5,299 nt of DNA from Photobacterium profundum SS9 (GTDB lineage: Bacteria; Pseudomonadota; Gammaproteobacteria; Enterobacterales; Vibrionaceae): positions 1,390,140-1,395,438 of the forward strand of contig NC_006371.1 in NCBI RefSeq assembly GCF_000196255.1. Reading direction: 5' to 3'. A model generated the notes under the pieces. The model saw only the letters and a program-made list of their open reading frames with translations. It was not told where the DNA came from and ran no database searches. The stretch's first letter is position 1. Every line of letters begins with the position of its first letter. Positions 1 to 4,839 of this stretch are shown here, one piece after another. A program made the translations under genes and the position numbers.

Positions 1-1
1 T

Positions 2-1019
2 AACCTTGCCGCTCGTGATGTTTACTGGTGTACTTTTTCACCACGATTGGCATCAACGCCAGCCTTAAAGATCTACTAAAAGGTGGAAAGCCTCTATTGT
101 CTTGCTGGCTATTACTATTGGCTACATGATTTTACAAAACTTAACCGGTATAAGCGTTGCCAAGCTATTTGGTTTAGATTCTGCTGTCGGTTTACTTGGC
201 GGTAGTGTTTCGTTAATTGGTGGGCATGGAACGGCAATCGCTTGGGCACCAAGAATCGGAGAAGAGTTTGGCATATCAAATGCGATGGAAATTGGCATTG
301 CAAGTGCGACCTTTGGGCTGATCTTAGCAAGCTTAATGGGTGGCCCTATTGCTAAATTCTTAATTACCCGTTATCAACTCAAACCCAATAAAGACGAACA
401 GCTTGATATAGGTATTTCAAATACAGAAGGCAATGAGCAAATTACAGGCTTCGATTTTCTTGATGCTATCTTTGCAATCCACATCTGTGCCATTGTTGGA
501 TTCATACTCAATGAAGCTATTTCTGAATTAGGCCTTCAATTACCATTATTTGTAACTTGCCTATTTGCTGGTATCGTTATTACTAACCTTATTCCTAAAT
601 CTTTACCTCGTATTTCAGGCACAAAATGGCCATCACGAAAGCCTGCTATTGCCCTAATTGCTGATATTTCATTGGGTACTTTCTTAGCAATGTCTTTAAT
701 GAGTATGCAGTTATGGACATTGGTTGATCTCGCAGGCCCCATCTTTGCCATATTAAGTGCGCAATTCATTGTTGCAGTGCTAGTGAATCTCTTTATTGTT
801 TTCCCTGCAATGGGTAAAACCTACGATGCAGCAGTAGTCTGTTCAGGTTTCGGTGGGATCTCGCTAGGTTCAACACCAACAGCCATGGCGAATATGTCTG
901 CGGTATCTCAACGTTATGGTAATTCACATCAAGCTTTTATTATTGTGCCTTTGGTGTGTGCGTTCTTTATCGACTTAGCTAACGCATTAATCATTCCGTA
1001 CTTTCTTGCTAATTTTTAA
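2..1019 (+). pseudogene. gltS: Sodium/glutamate symporter GltS, 5'-truncated by the window and broken by two frameshifts
   Basis: GltS is an inner-membrane Na+-coupled glutamate importer of about 400 residues in E. coli. The uninterrupted part (frame of 102-1019) gives about 305 residues matching the family from the fourth membrane segment to the C-terminus. It carries both hallmark re-entrant motifs: GGHGT (residues 40-44 of this piece) and GFGGISLGSTPTAMANM (249-265). Upstream, homology continues but changes frame twice. Bases 2-22 read NLAARDV, bases 25-99 read LLVYFFTTIGINASL...GGKPLL in another frame, and the main frame resumes at 102. Each switch is explained by one missing base, near the T-run at 21-23 and near 97-101. 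Compare E. coli SLRDPLMLAFFATIGLNA, recalled from memory. As read, no full-length product can be made: either a recent pseudogene or two base-call deletions. The TAA stop is at 1017-1019, and no clear terminator follows. Confidence 0.85.
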
Positions 1020-1277
1020 AGCTTAAAAAGCAAATAGCTTAAGTACATAAAGTGGGCTCAGCGTATTCAATTCGGTTTTGACATTGAAGTGGGTACGTTG
1101 AGGAAGCATATACCGTTACTCTACGCAGTATTGCTCTCTATTCTTAATTACATTACCTCTTTTTAGTTTTAATTAACTATGCTTAGGAAGAGTAAACCGC
1201 GTTATGTCTTTATTAATTAAGAACATTCGATTATCAATAACATGAGCTATGCGAGTGAACAATCGACGTGCAGACCT

Positions 1278-1281
1278 GAGG
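1278..1281 (+). promoter_or_regulatory. Ribosome binding site that decides the DJ-1/PfpI start
   Basis: GAGG lies 6 bases before the ATG at 1288. Two earlier in-frame ATGs, at 1249 and 1282, have no usable Shine-Dalgarno sequence; GAGG directly abuts the one at 1282. This favours 1288 as the start. Confidence 0.6.
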
Positions 1282-1287
1282 ATGACT

Positions 1288-1905
1288 ATGCCATTAAAAC
1301 TGACTGTAACTACCCTATTGTTTGAACAGTTTGAGTTACTGGATGTATTTGGACCTTTAGAGATGTTTGGCTTGTTACCTGACAAATATCAGCTCAAGCT
1401 AGTCTCTGAGCAAGGAGGAGCTATAAGCAGTTCACAAGGTATAAAAGTACTGACTGATTACTCTTTTCAAGATATTTTTTTAACGGATATACTTATTATT
1501 CCCGGTGGAGAAGGCATAAAAAATGAAGTCAATAACTCGAATTTATTGGCATGGCTAAATAAAACAGCACCTAACATACAGTATATCTGCTCAGTGTGTA
1601 CTGGCGCCGTAATACTTGCAAGCGCAGGATTATTAGAAGACTGCAAAGCAACCACAAATAAGAAACACTACCACTGGGTTACCCGCTACGGAAAAGATAT
1701 TGACTGGCAGCCCGTTGCGCGTTGGGTGCAAGATGGTACTGTCTTTACATCATCAGGCACAGCAGCAGGCATCGATATGAGCTTGGCATTAATCGCCGAA
1801 CAGTACAGCGAAGAAGTCGCGAGAAAAGTAGCCATTCACGCAGAATATTTATGGCAAAATGACCCGAATGATGACCCTTTTGCGCCTCTTCATATTGTAC
1901 GTTAA
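1288..1905 (+). CDS. DJ-1/PfpI family (class I glutamine amidotransferase-like) protein
   Basis: The product is 205 residues with a single DJ-1/PfpI fold, cytosolic, with no signal peptide or membrane segment. Visible landmarks are the early FEQFELLDVFGPLEMF block (residues 12-27) with the conserved acidic residue Glu25, the oxyanion-type motif IPGGEG (71-76), and the nucleophile elbow CSVCTGAVILASAGLL with the expected reactive Cys104. The C-terminal half has ATTNKK (121-126) and AEYLWQNDPNDDPF. The position often occupied by the catalytic His of an ATTHW motif reads ATTN, although His127 and His129 follow. The protein therefore belongs to the TTNK-type branch, whose substrates are mostly unknown. 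Family members include proteases, isocyanide hydratase, glyoxalase/chaperone-like proteins and redox sensors, so no specific reaction is claimed. No AraC DNA-binding domain is attached. The start at 1288 is chosen because GAGG precedes it at good spacing; an in-frame start at 1249 would add 13 residues. The gene stands alone and converges with the DUF1840 gene. Confidence 0.85.
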   Translation: MPLKLTVTTLLFEQFELLDVFGPLEMFGLLPDKYQLKLVSEQGGAISSSQGIKVLTDYSFQDIFLTDILIIPGGEGIKNEVNNSNLLAWLNKTAPNIQYICSVCTGAVILASAGLLEDCKATTNKKHYHWVTRYGKDIDWQPVARWVQDGTVFTSSGTAAGIDMSLALIAEQYSEEVARKVAIHAEYLWQNDPNDDPFAPLHIVR

Positions 1906-1932
1906 ACATTTATAACGTATTGAATAATGTTT
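1904..1932. terminator. Weak AT-rich inverted repeat between convergent genes, possible terminator
   Basis: AAACATT (1904-1910) and AATGTTT (1926-1932) form a perfect 7-bp inverted repeat with a 15-base loop. It spans the gap between the DJ-1/PfpI stop and the DUF1840 stop. The stem has only one G-C pair and just a short T-run follows, so termination is a positional guess. Confidence 0.25.
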
Positions 1933-2270
1933 TACTGCCACATAACATGACACTGCCCTTTCACTGCTGCTTTCAAGAAATCAATTAAAGGCATTGCGCG
2001 CATAGAAATGCTTATTTCTGGCTCATAATCGGCATCATCCAGCTCATCTTCGTTTTTCTCTTCTAGAGTTCCGGCTTTTTTGGCTTCGATTTGCTGTTGC
2101 TTGATTGCTTGAATTGCCTGTTCTAAATTATCTAAAGCTGTTGGTACATCTTTGGCGTCAATTGCACCAGGAACGTTGTCACAATACCCCATCATCTTGA
2201 TTAGTTGAGTCGCAATATCACCAAACATAGTGACATTCCCGCTCGCTTTACAGCTAAAAGTGATCAACAT
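1932..2270 (-). CDS. DUF1840 domain-containing protein
   Basis: The product is 112 residues, small, soluble and of unknown function. It begins MLITFSCKASGNVTMFGDIA and continues with a helical stretch ending MMGYCDNVPGAI, then DVPTALDNLEQAI. This is the characteristic N-terminal half of DUF1840. The middle (residues 57-82) is charged and low-complexity (QQQIEAKK, EEKNEDELDDAD), probably a flexible linker. The C-terminal block ISISMRAMPLIDFLKAA ending VMWQ is the second conserved part of the family. The length fits the family (about 100-115). The start at 2270 is chosen because AGGGGGA sits 7 bases upstream (2277-2283) and family members start MLITF; an in-frame ATG at 2303 would add 11 atypical residues. 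It lies 56 bases downstream of the rhomboid gene on the same strand, so co-transcription is possible. No reaction is known for the family. Confidence 0.85.
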   Translation of the reverse strand: MLITFSCKASGNVTMFGDIATQLIKMMGYCDNVPGAIDAKDVPTALDNLEQAIQAIKQQQIEAKKAGTLEEKNEDELDDADYEPEISISMRAMPLIDFLKAAVKGQCHVMWQ

Positions 2271-2326
2271 AATTATTCCCCCTGCCGCATATAATACAAA
2301 CACGTATTTAATACAATTACGTATTT

Positions 2327-2923
2327 TTAAGATAACGTTGCTATGTCTTTTTCTCTCGCTTTATCTCGCTTGGCTAACCAGTAGCCAGCAATAGCCCCAG
2401 CAAAGCCACCAAATAAATGGCTTTCAAAACTCATCCATCGATGAATCGGAAATACTCCCCATACCATGGACCCATAGAAAAACATTACAATAACAGCAAT
2501 CGCGATAGACTTAAGGCTTCGGTACATGAACGCATAAACCAATAAATACGCCCATAAGCCATAGATAATGCCGCTTAAACCAATATGGTAACTGGCTCGT
2601 CCAAAAAACCAGACGCCAATACTACTGATCGCCCAACTTACAATAAACACCACGATTAAGCGCGACACACCCGATCGAGATACTAGTAAGCCTAATACAG
2701 AAAAAGAAAATAGATTACCTATTAAATGAGACCAAGAGCCATGTATAAACGGATAAGCGACTAAGCCAGTAAGGTGCGTAATGTGCCGAGGCAATAAACC
2801 GTAACTGTTCAGGCTACCATTCAAGAATACATTTATGATATGCACGCAAATACAGAACAAACCAATGAAGCCAATGACTTTCAATGCATCTTTATCTTGT
2901 TGGTTCAATAGAATTCTCCCCAT
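2327..2923 (-). CDS. Rhomboid family intramembrane serine protease
   Basis: The product is 198 residues and almost entirely hydrophobic, with about six membrane segments, as in the basic bacterial rhomboid fold. Rhomboids cleave substrate transmembrane helices within the inner membrane using a Ser-His dyad. Visible residues are HGSWSHLIGN (61-70), matching the conserved HxxxxHLxxN of TM2; GLSG (115-118) with nucleophile Ser117 in TM4; and HLFGGFAGAIAGY (169-181) with catalytic His169 in TM6, followed by the helix-packing glycines GGxxG. All catalytic elements are present, so it is probably active. It lacks the large cytoplasmic N-terminal domain of E. coli GlpG, and I do not see rhombosortase-specific motifs. 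The ATG at 2923 has no Shine-Dalgarno sequence. A TTG at 2908 (codon 6, giving 193 residues) has GGGGAG 7 bases upstream and may be the real start. It is upstream of, and probably linked to, the DUF1840 gene. Substrate unknown. Confidence 0.9.
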   Translation of the reverse strand: MGRILLNQQDKDALKVIGFIGLFCICVHIINVFLNGSLNSYGLLPRHITHLTGLVAYPFIHGSWSHLIGNLFSFSVLGLLVSRSGVSRLIVVFIVSWAISSIGVWFFGRASYHIGLSGIIYGLWAYLLVYAFMYRSLKSIAIAVIVMFFYGSMVWGVFPIHRWMSFESHLFGGFAGAIAGYWLAKRDKAREKDIATLS

Positions 2924-3032
2924 TTAAAAAACAACAACATACCCAAACGGCATTGCTAAGTATAGCTAGCTTACGCTCATTACTCGCTACTGTACCTGAA
3001 CAAACGATTAATAGGTAAGTTCAATTATTATA

Positions 3033-3051
3033 AACACTTATACCAAGTGTT
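3033..3051. repeat. Perfect 7-bp inverted repeat in the rhomboid/doxX intergenic region
   Basis: AACACTT (3033-3039), a 5-base loop ATACC, and AAGTGTT (3045-3051). It lies in the 259-bp divergent region between the rhomboid start (2923) and doxX (3183). No T-run follows on either strand, so it is more likely a protein site, or chance, than a terminator. Confidence 0.45.
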
Positions 3052-3090
3052 AACTCACTCTAAGTAACAAAATATTAGTTTCATCTAATT

Positions 3091-3128
3091 TCTTGAACAA
3101 CTTGTCCTAATCTTTAACGTGTTCAAGA
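3091..3128. repeat. Perfect 9-bp inverted repeat upstream of doxX, possible regulatory site
   Basis: TCTTGAACA (3091-3099) is mirrored exactly by TGTTCAAGA (3120-3128) across a 20-base spacer, so the arm centres are 29 bases apart, on nearly the same helix face. It ends 54 bases before the doxX ATG. The left arm contains TTGAAC, which could serve as a -35 element, but I see no good -10 at the right distance. Chance occurrence of such a pair in a window this size is not negligible. Confidence 0.4.
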
Positions 3129-3182
3129 TCCGAGCTCTTCTTTATCATTCACTCACTCTCGATAAACAGTTTGGACTCCCTA

Positions 3183-3587
3183 ATGGAAAAGATGATTAAT
3201 ACCTTACAGCCTTACATATTACTTATTTCTCGTTTTCTGCTTGCTGCCATTTTTATCAATGCTGGTTGGGGCAAAATTGGTGGGTATGCAGGCACCCAAG
3301 CATATATGGACTCAATGGGTGTACCGGGCGCAATGTTGCCACTGGTGATCTTACTTGAATTAGGCGGGGGCTTAGCAATCTTATTTGGCTTATTAACACG
3401 CTTTAGTGCCCTATCAATTGCAGCATTTTCTGTTATTTCAGCCTTTATTTTTCATTACGACCCATCAAACAGCGGTCAAATGATTAACTTTATGAAGAAC
3501 ATTTCAATCGCAGGTGGCTTCTTAGCACTTGTTGCTATTGGCCCTGGAAAACTCAGCATCGATGCTAAGTTGAATAAGCACTGGTAA
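3183..3587 (+). CDS. DoxX family membrane protein
   Basis: The product is 134 residues forming a four-helix inner-membrane protein (approximate segments 11-28, 51-70, 73-90 and 104-120). Family signatures are RFLLAAIFINAGWGKIGGY (residues 17-35), where the family has a conserved G-K near the end of TM1, then YMDSMGVP, LELGGGLAILFGLLTR (58-73) and the late HYDP...NFMKNISIAGGFLAL block. The length is typical of the short DoxX branch. DoxX proteins are linked in some bacteria to redox or thiol-stress membrane complexes and in archaea to thiosulfate:quinone oxidoreductase, but function in this branch is not established. The start is uncertain because all candidates have weak ribosome sites: the ATG at 3183 (GGA about 7 bases upstream), an ATG at 3192, or a TTG at 3171. 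The gene is monocistronic. An IS200-type element begins about 35 bases past its stop, and no native terminator lies between the stop and the element. Confidence 0.88.
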   Translation: MEKMINTLQPYILLISRFLLAAIFINAGWGKIGGYAGTQAYMDSMGVPGAMLPLVILLELGGGLAILFGLLTRFSALSIAAFSVISAFIFHYDPSNSGQMINFMKNISIAGGFLALVAIGPGKLSIDAKLNKHW

Positions 3588-3626
3588 TAGATAACATGCA
3601 TTCACGCTTTCAGTAAGACTAAACAA

Positions 3627-3646
3627 CCACCTACTAAAGTAGGTGG
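3627..3646. repeat. Right-end subterminal hairpin of the IS200/IS605 element
   Basis: CCACCTAC (3627-3634), loop TAAA, GTAGGTGG (3639-3646): a perfect 8-bp stem. In the family such hairpins are the structures TnpA recognises on single-stranded ends. Read in the tnpA sense it is followed by TTGTTT, so it could also end the tnpA transcript. Confidence 0.75.
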
Positions 3647-3657
3647 GTTAGTATTAA

Positions 3658-3670
3658 GGACTGAAAGTCC
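3658..3670. repeat. Small hairpin inside the right end of the IS element
   Basis: GGACT, loop GAA, AGTCC: a perfect 5-bp stem between the right-end hairpin and the terminator-like hairpin. Its role is unknown; it is the middle one of three successive hairpins in 68 bases. Confidence 0.5.
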
Positions 3671-3674
3671 GGAT

Positions 3675-3694
3675 ACGGGTCAAAGACCCGTTTT
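3675..3694 (+). terminator. Terminator-like hairpin facing into the IS element, opposing tnpA
   Basis: ACGGGTC (3675-3681), loop AAA, GACCCGT (3685-3691): a perfect 7-bp, GC-rich stem followed on the plus strand by a run of four T ending at 3694. It ends 3 bases from the tnpA stop. In this orientation it would stop plus-strand transcripts, for example doxX read-through, before they run antisense through tnpA. On the minus strand no T-run follows. IS200-type elements are known to carry terminators that block transcription from outside. Confidence 0.6.
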
Positions 3695-3696
3695 CG

Positions 3697-4125
3697 TTAG
3701 CCTTCTGTCCTGAAGTTATCTTCAGCCTTGGGCTCAAAGTGATGATCAAGGTATTCCTTTATCATTTCTTCCGTTAGGTCACCAGATGTCACACAAAAGT
3801 AGCCTCTAGCCCAAAAATGACGTCCCCAGTATTTCTTCTTTAAATCAGGATAACTCTCGAACAACTTAGCCGATGTACGGCCTTTAATCCTTCGCATTAT
3901 TTCGCTAGGTGCCATATTGGGTGGTGCAGAAACTAACAAGTGAACATGATCTTTACTGATTACCCCCTTCAAAATATCAATCTCAAAAGCATGACATGTT
4001 TGCCTGATTAGCTCTCGAGCTTTCAAGCCAACATCACCAGTCAAAACTTGATAACGATACTTCGTTACAAAAACGAAATGGTACTGAATTTTGAAGACTG
4101 TATGACTTCCATATCTATAATCCAT
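3697..4125 (-). CDS. tnpA: IS200/IS605 family HUH transposase TnpA
   Basis: TnpA (Y1 transposase) cuts and rejoins single-stranded DNA at the hairpin-marked ends of its element. The product is 142 residues from the chosen start, the usual family size. The HUH metal-binding motif is in KDHVHLLVS (His60 and His62), and the catalytic tyrosine is expected at Tyr125 in EEMIKEYLDHH. WGRHFWARGYFCVTSGDLTEE (roughly 100-120) is the typical WxRGYFV-like strand before the catalytic helix. FKIQYHFVFVTKYRYQVL (residues 11-28) is the typical N-terminal block with the YH.VF.TKYR signature. No frameshift or missing catalytic residue is seen, so it is probably functional. The start at 4125 is favoured over the ATG at 4131 because GGAG (4133-4136) is 7 bases from the former and 1 base from the latter. 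A 10-bp perfect palindrome, TCATCGATGA (4141-4150), lies just upstream of the ribosome site. Confidence 0.95.
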   Translation of the reverse strand: MDYRYGSHTVFKIQYHFVFVTKYRYQVLTGDVGLKARELIRQTCHAFEIDILKGVISKDHVHLLVSAPPNMAPSEIMRRIKGRTSAKLFESYPDLKKKYWGRHFWARGYFCVTSGDLTEEMIKEYLDHHFEPKAEDNFRTEG

Positions 4126-4132
4126 AATCATG

Positions 4133-4136
4133 CTCC
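4133..4136 (-). promoter_or_regulatory. Ribosome binding site that decides the tnpA start
   Basis: On the minus strand GGAG is 7 bases before the ATG at 4125 but only 1 base before the ATG at 4131, favouring the shorter 142-residue product. Confidence 0.6.
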
Positions 4137-4175
4137 AACATCATCGATGACCGTAAAATATCATAGCTGAAGCTG

Positions 4176-4191
4176 ACCGACTAAAGTCGGT
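4176..4191. repeat. Left-end subterminal hairpin of the IS200/IS605 element
   Basis: ACCGAC (4176-4181), loop TAAA, GTCGGT (4186-4191): a perfect 6-bp stem about 50 bases upstream of tnpA. It has the same loop and a related stem to the hairpin at 3627-3646, supporting a matched pair of TnpA recognition structures. Confidence 0.75.
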
Positions 4192-4216
4192 GGTTTTAAC
4201 CTTTTAGGTGACGAAT

Positions 4217-4244
4217 AAAAAAGGCCACTGCTGTGGTCTCTTTT
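4217..4244. terminator. Bidirectional rho-independent terminator downstream of marR
   Basis: A six-base A-run (4217-4222), stem GGCCAC (4223-4228), loop TGCT, stem GTGGTC (4233-4238, one G-T wobble), then TCTTTT. On the minus strand the hairpin is followed by six T, so it ends marR transcripts. On the plus strand the A-run can pair with the T-rich tail, extending the stem. It lies just outside the IS left end and 57 bases past the marR stop. Before the insertion it would have served doxX from the other side. Confidence 0.75.
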
Positions 4245-4301
4245 AATTCATATTAACAGTACCACTTGTTATGCCAGCGCTACACTTAGCCACATATTTT
4301 A

Positions 4302-4736
4302 TCAAGTTCGGCGCGAGCGAAGGTTTTTAGCCATTATATCTGCAATTCGTTGAAATTCAGTAATTTCTTCAGGACTGAGATCTTCCATCATTATTTGACG
4401 TGTTTCGGTATCAACCTTTGAAATTGTCTTGATAATATCCATGCCTGTATCTGTGATAGACAAGTAATGACTGCGTTTGTCGTTTGGATTTGGCGTTTTA
4501 GTAATCAAGCCGTTCTCAATCAACGTACTCACTAAACGTGTTACCTGAGCCTTATCCCGATCTAAAAAGCTTGCGATATCAATTGCAGTACAAGGCTTTT
4601 TCTTATCAATTATCTTCATCACTCGAACATGCATTGGGGCCATACCCAAATCGAGTTGTTCTATTTGATTATGCAGCTGACGCTTTAGTACATGGACTAA
4701 GTTAAACAAGCTTTCTAATGATTTGTAGTCAGACAT
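4302..4736 (-). CDS. MarR family transcriptional regulator
   Basis: The product is 144 residues, the usual MarR size, and a dimeric winged helix-turn-helix DNA-binding protein by family. Helical N-terminal dimerisation segments (1-30) are followed by the wHTH. PCTAIDIASFLDRDKAQVTRL (48-68) holds helices 3-4, with DKAQVTRLVSTLIENGLI (61-78) as the recognition helix region. The wing is TKTPNPNDKRSHYLSITDTG (79-98) with the conserved D-x-R-S-type tip (D86, K87, R88, S89). C-terminal helices complete the dimer interface. The single cysteine, Cys49, is not at the N-terminal position used by OhrR-type peroxide sensors. The start at 4736 has GAGA about 7 bases upstream. The longer in-frame ATG at 4778 lies at or before the predicted transcription start and is disfavoured. 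The gene diverges from the DUF3861 gene across two operator-like sites, so auto-repression is likely. Ligand unknown. Confidence 0.92.
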   Translation of the reverse strand: MSDYKSLESLFNLVHVLKRQLHNQIEQLDLGMAPMHVRVMKIIDKKKPCTAIDIASFLDRDKAQVTRLVSTLIENGLITKTPNPNDKRSHYLSITDTGMDIIKTISKVDTETRQIMMEDLSPEEITEFQRIADIMAKNLRSRRT

Positions 4737-4761
4737 TGATATTCTCTTTATGCGAAAGTGA

Positions 4762-4774
4762 TTGACAATATCAA
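4762..4774. promoter_or_regulatory. Operator-like site 1 for the MarR regulator
   Basis: TTGACAATATCAA is an imperfect 13-bp palindrome with TTGA/TCAA arms. It differs only at the centre base from site 2 at 4791-4803, 29 bases away centre to centre. It contains the -35 TTGACA of the plus-strand promoter and the predicted start site of the minus-strand promoter. Size, symmetry and place suit a MarR dimer; the protein-site match is inferred. Confidence 0.7.
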
Positions 4775-4791
4775 CCATTATAATTTATAGT
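4762..4791 (+). promoter_or_regulatory. Predicted sigma-70 promoter of the DUF3861 gene
   Basis: -35 TTGACA (4762-4767, consensus), 18-base spacer, -10 TATAGT (4786-4791, five of six). The start would be near 4798, leaving a leader of about 42 bases that includes AGGAG at 4828-4832. The -35 lies in operator-like site 1 and the start site in site 2. Confidence 0.65.
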
Positions 4792-4803
4792 TGACATTAT
4801 CAA
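4779..4803 (-). promoter_or_regulatory. Predicted sigma-70 promoter of marR
   Basis: On the minus strand: -35 TTGATA (4803-4798, five of six), a short 15-base spacer, and -10 TATAAT (4784-4779, consensus). The start would be near 4772, leaving a leader of about 36 bases before the ATG at 4736. The -35 lies in operator-like site 2 and the start site in site 1. The short spacer lowers confidence. Confidence 0.5.
4791..4803. promoter_or_regulatory. Operator-like site 2 for the MarR regulator
   Basis: TTGACATTATCAA is nearly identical to site 1. With its flanks it reads GTTGA-CATTA-TCAAC, a perfect 5-bp arm pair. It covers the predicted start site of the DUF3861 promoter and the -35 of the marR promoter. 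Confidence 0.7.
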
Positions 4804-4839
4804 CTTAATTCATCGATATTTCAAGTCAGGAGAGCAACA

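Larger units (their letters stand above)
3621..4201 (-). mobile_element. IS200/IS605-family insertion sequence with tnpA only; ends approximate
   Basis: This is a compact element of about 580 bp with one HUH-type transposase gene and a hairpin at each end, as expected for TnpA-only IS200/IS605 elements. These transpose as single strands without inverted terminal repeats or target duplication. In the tnpA sense the left-end hairpin is at 4191-4176 and the right-end hairpin at 3646-3627. They share a TTTA loop in that sense and similar cores (CGAC/GTCG and CTAC/GTAG). In that sense each is directly preceded by AACC, which may correspond to the guide sequences described for the IS608 group; this is inference. 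No tnpB or accessory gene is present. Exact cleavage points cannot be fixed without an empty site, so allow about 15 bases either way. Confidence 0.8.

Noticed and set aside
115..330. Minus-strand open frame opposite gltS
   Set aside because: It lies opposite strongly conserved GltS sequence and has no recognisable protein features; the same applies to the minus-strand frames at 536-769, 1173-1385 and 1467-1655.
1078..1083. Perfect TTGACA hexamer in the gltS/DJ-1 gap, candidate -35
   Set aside because: No -10-like hexamer lies 15-19 bases downstream (1099-1108 is GC-rich), so no promoter is called.
1169..1220. Two TTAATTAA palindromes (1169-1176 and 1213-1220)
   Set aside because: Short AT-only palindromes are common in DNA this AT-rich; nothing else links them.
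1230..1237. ATTATCAA upstream of the DJ-1/PfpI gene, resembling half of the MarR site
   Set aside because: Only one half matches; the TTGACA half is absent, and an 8-base AT-rich match is expected by chance.
3621..3700. CRISPR-like repeats in the hairpin-rich stretch
   Set aside because: The hairpins differ in sequence and size, and there is no repeated unit with spacers.
3621..4201. Possible tnpB/OMEGA-type guide RNA system in the IS element
   Set aside because: There is no room for and no trace of a tnpB/iscB gene; only tnpA is present.
4791..4820. Second plus-strand promoter TTGACA (4791-4796) with GATATT (4815-4820)
   Set aside because: The start would fall at the ribosome site itself (about 4827), leaving almost no leader; the upstream promoter is the better fit.
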